Below are positions 30,945-36,117 of a DNA stretch of 36,117 bases, one piece after another. Source of the DNA: Candolleomyces eurysporus (Eukaryota; Basidiomycota; Agaricomycetes; Agaricales; Psathyrellaceae); contig JANBPK010001113.1 in NCBI GenBank assembly GCA_027579435.1, positions 1 to 36,117 of the forward strand, given 5' to 3'. The notes below the pieces were generated by a model, which had not been told where the DNA came from, did no database searches, and saw nothing but the letters and a program-made list of their open reading frames with translations. Both the position numbers and the translations under genes were made by a program. Each line of letters opens with the position of its first letter. Positions within the stretch are counted from its first letter, which is position 1.

Positions 30945-32318
30945 CTACTGTTGTCCGTATGGGAACTGCTCAGCGCATCCGTCAAAGACACCGGAGAAAC
31001 CATCATAGAAAAAACGCAGATTCTTAATCAGATTCCGCCTCAACACTCCTGTCGGGTTGGGATACAGGCCCTTCACAGTATTCAAGATATCCTCATATAG
31101 CACACAATCTGTCTCGAAGGTTGCAGAGGTCGGATCAACGACAAAGTTGTTGACCTTCCCATCCACGTTTCCACCGGGAAGGAACGGGTGCATCAGGAAG
31201 ATGTCGTCCAGGCCCTCGGTGCTCATCGGCATAGGAGACCTAAAGAAATTAGGCGGGAATTTCATATCTTTGAAGAACGACCTTGCCGAGTCCATGTCGA
31301 GCTTCTTGTCTGTCTTCCTTCCGTCGACAAAGAAGTTGATAAGGAAGACAGACTCTCCGTAAGCCGTGAAGTAACGAACATTCTTGAACGAGAACTGTGG
31401 GTTGGTGGCGATCGAATCTTGTAGACGCTGGAAGCGCAATTCTCCAGCAACCGTCAGGTTGTAGAAGCCATCTCCAAAGCGGTTGCTAAAGTCAACGAAC
31501 TGATCCGTAGAAAGCAAAGGTCAATCGGCGCTCAGGGTTGAACAGCGGTCGCGTTAGTCTTACCTTATCAAACAAGGTCTGGTTGAAGCTATGGTTGTCG
31601 CCGAAGAAAGCGTCTCCTCGAGTCATCCCAGCGTCCCCTGATCATGGCGTGAATATATTTAACCTTGTAATCCATTTGTACACTTACCTTCGAATGTTCC
31701 GTGGACGCTGAGACCACCAGCATGAGCAGGAGCGGGAGGGTCAGGGCCTGTCTTGCTCGTCTTGCCACCGATGCTGAGTAAGTCGGTAACGAGATTTCCA
31801 TTCATGAGGTGGTTGAGGTAAGTCACAAATATCGCAAACTTGTTTTCCATGTTGAATCCTAAGGATCCACAAATGAGTTAGCTGCACCGTTCTCCGGCCA
31901 AGGAGAAAGACACTCACCCTCCTGGACGGCAGTGACCATCTCGGATGGAGAGGCAACACCGTCGCGGGAGATGTACTAGAGAAATTTAGGCGAGTTAGCG
32001 ACCAAGGTATCCGATAGATTCACTGGTACCGACACCGTGGGATGCAAGAGCATTCATTCCTGGGCACGGTCCTCGCACATCACCGTCTCTGAGTGGCTTC
32101 CAGGGATGAGCACGATCGTGGACTAGCTTGGCGCCTGTGAACCTGGGTGGTCTAGGTGGTGAAGGAGGATTGACTGGGCGGAATGGTCCGCCTGTACGAG
32201 AACTAGCGCCGCCTTCAACTTCTCCGCGCTTCAGAACGTCCCCATAGTTAGGGAACGCGAGAGAATCAGAAAGTAAGAAAAGGAGTGTGGTAAGAAGAAA
32301 GAATGGTCGAGAGATCAT
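30945..32318 (-). CDS. Secreted unspecific peroxygenase (long type), copy B
   Basis: Five exons, 32318-32034, 31975-31918, 31858-31688, 31637-31564 and 31499-30945, give 380 residues. Exons 2-4 (58, 171 and 74 bp) have exactly the lengths of copy A. The signal peptide ends near SDSLA, and a KR site follows within LKRGEVEGG. The heme ligand is Cys85 in RGPCPGMN, and EGD at 171-173 spans intron 3. The C-terminal cysteines are kept (TDCVLYE, DGCAEQFPYG). Differences from copy A cluster in the propeptide-like region after the KR site and in the loop NVDGKVNNF...ETDCV, while the active-site motifs are unchanged. Copy B is presumably an active extracellular peroxygenase with shifted substrate range or regulation; that is inference. 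The same GTCGGT donor opens intron 1. Confidence 0.93.
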
Positions 32319-32362
32319 CTTGAGTGTCTGGGGTTTGAGATTCGTGCCTGTACATAACACGT

Positions 32363-32369
32363 CTTTATA
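32363..32369 (-). promoter_or_regulatory. TATA box of peroxygenase B
   Basis: TATAAAG on the minus strand lies about 45 bp before the start codon at 32318, the same position as TATAAAAG in front of peroxygenase A. Confidence 0.5.
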
Positions 32370-32832
32370 CAATTTTTCTATTGTGCCCTTTCAAATGAAC
32401 GCATATGGGGTATTCCCGTTCATCCGTCCTTCCGAGACGTATCCGGAAATGCCATCAACGACCAGGACAAGATGTAACACCGTACGCCTGGCGTGCGGTA
32501 TATGAAGGCAGGTCTCCACCGGACCTGATTTAGGGCAGTGTCTGTGTCTACCCCGCGTATTGGTGTCGAGATTCGCTTCCGCAGGAAACCTGAATACGAG
32601 TTGAAAAACTCTTTAGTATTCGCTTCAACTGTGTCTAGAGGTGCTCAACCCTCTTGTACAATAGCGGTAAGCCCAATATATAGCTTGTCAAATAAGCTCT
32701 TTCAACTGCTTCTCGACAGAACGTTCTAATCGGGGCGATCCCAATGCGCTGAAATCAGACAGAGAAATCCCGGCATCTTTTATCGGATCTCAGGTATGCT
32801 GCTAAGTCTCGTAACATGCACAAAGCATAGAC

Positions 32833-33075
32833 ATGTCTACCCACAATACAGCACCCGAGCTCCAATCACCAACCAACGATTTCAGAAGACGCCTAGGTGC
32901 AATCCCCAAATGGTTAATACTCGCCCGCAAAGCGCAGTTCTATCTCCTTCTAATCGGGGTTTCTGCGTACATCTTCAAAGTGTGTGCTCCGCAGCCATTA
33001 AAGAGCGAGGAAGACCATAGACCCCGAGATACTCGCCTTTACTACACACCCATCCGTGCATCCGGCGGTCGATAA
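32833..33075 (+). CDS. Possible small membrane protein upstream of peroxygenase B
   Basis: An 80-residue frame, MSTHNTAPELQSPTND followed by a basic segment, one membrane-length hydrophobic stretch (FYLLLIGVSAYIFKVC) and a charged end EEDHRPRDTRLYY. The related fragment in copy A has a one-base deletion. The conservative substitutions between copies favour a past coding role. No family recognised, and the frame could be an exon of a larger gene. Confidence 0.3.
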   Translation: MSTHNTAPELQSPTNDFRRRLGAIPKWLILARKAQFYLLLIGVSAYIFKVCAPQPLKSEEDHRPRDTRLYYTPIRASGGR

Positions 33076-33090
33076 AACAGAACTGTGATG

Positions 33091-35989
33091 GAGGTGCCAC
33101 ATTGCAAGTGCAAGCCGCGAGATCCTGGAATCAGGTGTGTGAATTGGCCCGATCTTTGAGGTTGGAGGAGGCTCTCTGGCTCTCCACCAATCTCCAAAGA
33201 GTGCAATCGAGTGGTGAGCTCTGTCGCCACCATCATACGAAAAGTCTCGAAACTCGGGTGTTGCTTGCCGTCCTCCACGTTCGATGAAACATTGACCCTA
33301 ATATGGAGGGAAATGAATGCCGCCCATTGTACATGCATTTGGAATAACTACAGCGAGGACGAGGTGAACTGCGCAATTCAAATTGTACGCTAAAGTTCAG
33401 GATAAGTGAGGGCAATGAAGCGCCAGTGCCGCGATACTCGAGCGACGCGCATCCATTTTTAGAGATCAAAGGAGTCCACGGTCCTCTCTGATCTTTCTTC
33501 CATAAATCTTGGTGGACACCAAAAACGATACGTAACGCGTCTTGCGCAAGATTCACAGCGAGGCACTGAGACTGGACAGGGATCGTCAAGACCATAATCT
33601 CCATAGAAGATGATTAGCTTTCCGAAACTGCAAATTAAAATGGGTGGCCCACCTGCGTCTTCGCACGCTCACGACTTGCAACTGGAGAGGGCGGTTATGA
33701 AGAGTCTGAACACGTTCAGGGGGGAAATATGTGCTTCACGTCGCTCTTCCAGACATGCCCGTGACTCCCTCCGTCAGACACCTCGCTCGCTTTCATTCTT
33801 GTAACTTTCATGCCGACTTCCGCTTCCAATTAGTGGCATTTATTACTTTCGGCTTTGTCGACGTCTTGCTGGTGCCCTTCACAGCTTCGCGCACTCCCTC
33901 TGCTAGCAACTACGTAAAGCAGTGTAGCGGAAAGATAGGAGAACTGCCAAAAAACGGACCGAACCGTGAATACGACAAGGCCTGGCTCGGTCGATGATGC
34001 GGCATCCGAGTGGGTCTCTACCATGTAAAGTCCAGAAATCCTGCAACCGATCCTTCTGCAAAAGCGAGTCAGCGAATACCAGTTCCTGGAGCTCGTCGGC
34101 TTGATCACGGGTGTGGCGCTTGTGTTCCTGGCTGCGGAAATTGAGCCTCGAGGTGGTCTCACTCCTCACACGGTTTGAAATTGCGCCTCATGCACAGGGA
34201 TGGTGCTGCACGCTCAATCAGTATTTACAGATCTAGTTATAAAAAGCTTCGATCGACTATCTAAGCGCCCAAGTCTTCCTCATACAGCACCGTATACCTG
34301 AACAAACAATGAAACGCGTGCATGAGCCTCGAGACAGACGACGTCGCATGGGCCTCGAATTGCCTCTAGATGGTATGTTGTCTCCGGTATGAATACAGTC
34401 TCGATCCATAGTCGCAAAGTAGTCCGTGAGCGTGAGCGGGGGAACTCTGGGGCTGCGACGAAAGCGGATACGGGAAAATGATCACCTCCTGTGCTGGGAG
34501 ATCTCCATCACGAGCCAGCCCTGAGTTACGCCACGCGCGGTCTCAGTATCCTTGAATCGACCTCAGAGGTGTTTGAAGGGCTTTTCCACCAATTAATTGA
34601 TGTAGTAGACCGATCTGAGCTGATACATGCCTCTTGTAAATAACGATGGACCGTGAAGTTGCGTAGATTTTGTTGTACGGGTCGAAGCCGTATGTCATAA
34701 GAGAGCCCGATCTACACAACAATCACTGCGTGCTCGCAGGATTACTTGGAGACCTGGATCTAACAGCACCATCGGTCCACGATTTTTATTATTTTCCACT
34801 CGACGAATTCGCGAGCGCTACTCGAGAGCTTCAGCGAGGCTTGTCACTCCCGTTACCCGGACCAATAGCAAGTACAGCTCCTGAATGTAGCGTGTCATCC
34901 TCATCGAACTCACGTTGAAAAAACCGCCTCGCGTCTGAGTCTTCCATAACAGGGACGTATCAGGCTACAAGCGACCAATAAATGCATAGCTGGGAGCGGA
35001 AACACTTTTGAAAAACTCATTTCAAAACCTGGTCGTGTAGAATCGGACAGCGAAAACGATGCGGTTCCTCTCAAGTTGAGCCTCGAGCACTTGCGACGGC
35101 GTTAACCTACCCAGAGATCGCACTGTCTGCCGATGATATTTTTAGCTAAATCACATAAACGGTGTACCCCGTATCCACCTAACCCAATTACGATTCGGGC
35201 TGGGTCTCCATACCGCTGGAGGCGGAAGGGCGGAGTTTGACGCTTTGTATTGGTTGTGCAACACGATTATGGGGTTTATCAACGAGCGTATGACATTCGG
35301 TAGGTGCTAGTAGCCGAGTTAATCAATATAGTATCCCTATTTTCATTAAACCGTAGGTGGGGCGGTGGGAGAGGCTGCTGAAGATCAGCGATCGAGGATC
35401 AGGTTAGCCGAGCTCGCGAGTCAAGTATTCCCACGGTTTCTCTTCTCTGCCACCATAGCTTCGGCCATGTCGACTCATCGCAGACTCCAGTACAGAGGCG
35501 AGGTCAACTTCAAGCCCCAGACAACGAATACCGTCTCTTCTAGGGTACTCCATATAAAGCGGATGTCGAGGAGGGGGGTCCTGTGCCGAGGTAGCGGGCG
35601 AGGCTGGTGACTCAAGGCGCAACTACCACTTGAATCCATCTTTGCCAAGAATCGTTGCTTTATCCTTCCTCTCTTTCCTATCTTTCATAATCCGCTTCAA
35701 TCGTCAACTCCACCCGGCCGAATTCTCGCCCACCGGCAACTCTCATTTCCTTGACTCAACTCTCCATCGGCTTCCATGCACCTCATATACCCACGCCCAA
35801 ACTCACCCACCGCAACTCTGACTCAACTCAGCGCTCTCAGAACACACATGTAAAGAAGGGGCTTGGTGCTGGTGGAAAGGGTTACGACGGCGACGGCATC
35901 GCTTCCAGGAGGAGCGCGAAAGATTCAGAGGATGTACGTACGTCCTTTTCTCGTTTATTATAGCGGATGACTGACAATAACCGCAGAAC
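33091..35989. other. Region without a gene I can support
   Basis: Several short stretches look protein-like but lack a consistent gene model. They are 33731-33997 (hydrophobic VAFITFGFVDVLLVPF), 34062-34178 (QFLELVGLITGVALVFLAAE followed by a stop), 34670-34918, and about 35198-35300 (LGLHTAGGG and EFDALYWLCNTIMGFINERM before a GTAGGT donor). They may be exons or fossils of one or more multi-exon genes. Confidence 0.4.
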
Positions 35990-36117
35990 CAAAACCCCCT
36001 TGGGTATTCGTTGACCTCATCAATCATCGCCTCGGTCCTGCACCCCTCTCGCAGCCGGCATGCAAAGCGCTCAAACGCCTCTACGCGCCCCATGGCAGCC
36101 CGGACCGGATCCCCGCC
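35990..36117 (+). CDS. Possible exon of an unrecognised gene cut by the window end
   Basis: After an acceptor AACCGCAG the sequence stays open to the window edge as PKPPWVFVDLINHRLG, then QPACKALKRLYAPHGSPDRI. Its composition looks like real protein. The upstream exon, possibly ending at GAGGAT/GTACGT near 35938, joins in a different phase, so the model is incomplete. No family recognised. Confidence 0.3.

Larger units (their letters stand above)
30830..33090. repeat. Segmental duplication around peroxygenase B
   Basis: Partner of 27620-29790 in the same orientation, about 3.2 kb away. The flank upstream of the gene retains a plus-strand frame at 32833-33075 with a hydrophobic stretch (AQFYLLLIGVSAYIF) followed by the EDHRPRDT block. 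Confidence 0.8.

Overview
The window looks like a repeat-rich stretch of a filamentous basidiomycete (Agaricomycetes) genome. The supports are many spliceosomal GT-AG introns of 45-75 bp that close reading frames in the correct phase, KDZ and tnp2/Plavaka-type DNA transposon genes of the agaricomycete kind, a seven-helix family common in agaricomycetes, and long-type unspecific peroxygenases. A Rhizoctonia/Ceratobasidiaceae-like source is my guess from gene style only. Isolated N characters sit mostly at homopolymer starts and often shift frames, so some 'broken' genes are probably assembly artefacts.

1-17.8 kb is a transposon and repeat domain. A LINE-type RNase H fragment (3-525) abuts, across an N-rich patch, a decayed KDZ transposase (about 563-3061). 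A divergent pair of repetitive host-like or element-carried genes follows: a minus-strand gene with about nine 24-residue acidic repeats (3578-6241), and a plus-strand, 11-exon gene encoding a Lys/Pro-rich, Cys-cluster, coiled-coil protein (6430-9338). The last two exons of the plus-strand gene and 1.6 kb of downstream minisatellite DNA are tandemly duplicated (about 7715-10974 and 10975-14208, about 3.25 kb each). The second copy has lost the promoter and the first nine exons. The duplication ends at an LTR-like block (14205-14788). Next is a Plavaka-like element with a truncated tnp2 head gene on the minus strand (14770-15929), a divergent five-exon accessory gene on the plus strand (16225-17219), and a subterminal repeat field ending near 17804.

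17.8-36.1 kb is ordinary gene space. It holds a seven-helix membrane protein (18408-19696, plus), an unrecognised 483-residue proline-rich protein (22097-23548, minus), an ARB1/ABCF2-type ABC-F ATPase of ribosome biogenesis (24699-27085, minus, 10 exons) and two tandem AaeUPO-like peroxygenase genes (27697-29045 and 30945-32318, both minus). The two peroxygenases share intron positions, an unusual splice donor, TATA box placement and flanking sequence on both sides, so they are a segmental duplication. The last 3 kb has no gene I can support beyond short fragments.

A degenerate motif, AACAYCGGYGG and its complement, recurs through introns, intergenic DNA and exons of the 3-14 kb domain. Differences between the two 3.25-kb copies fall mainly at CpG sites. 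Together with three TGA stops in the KDZ gene, this suggests CpG methylation decay or a RIP-like process acting on this domain.
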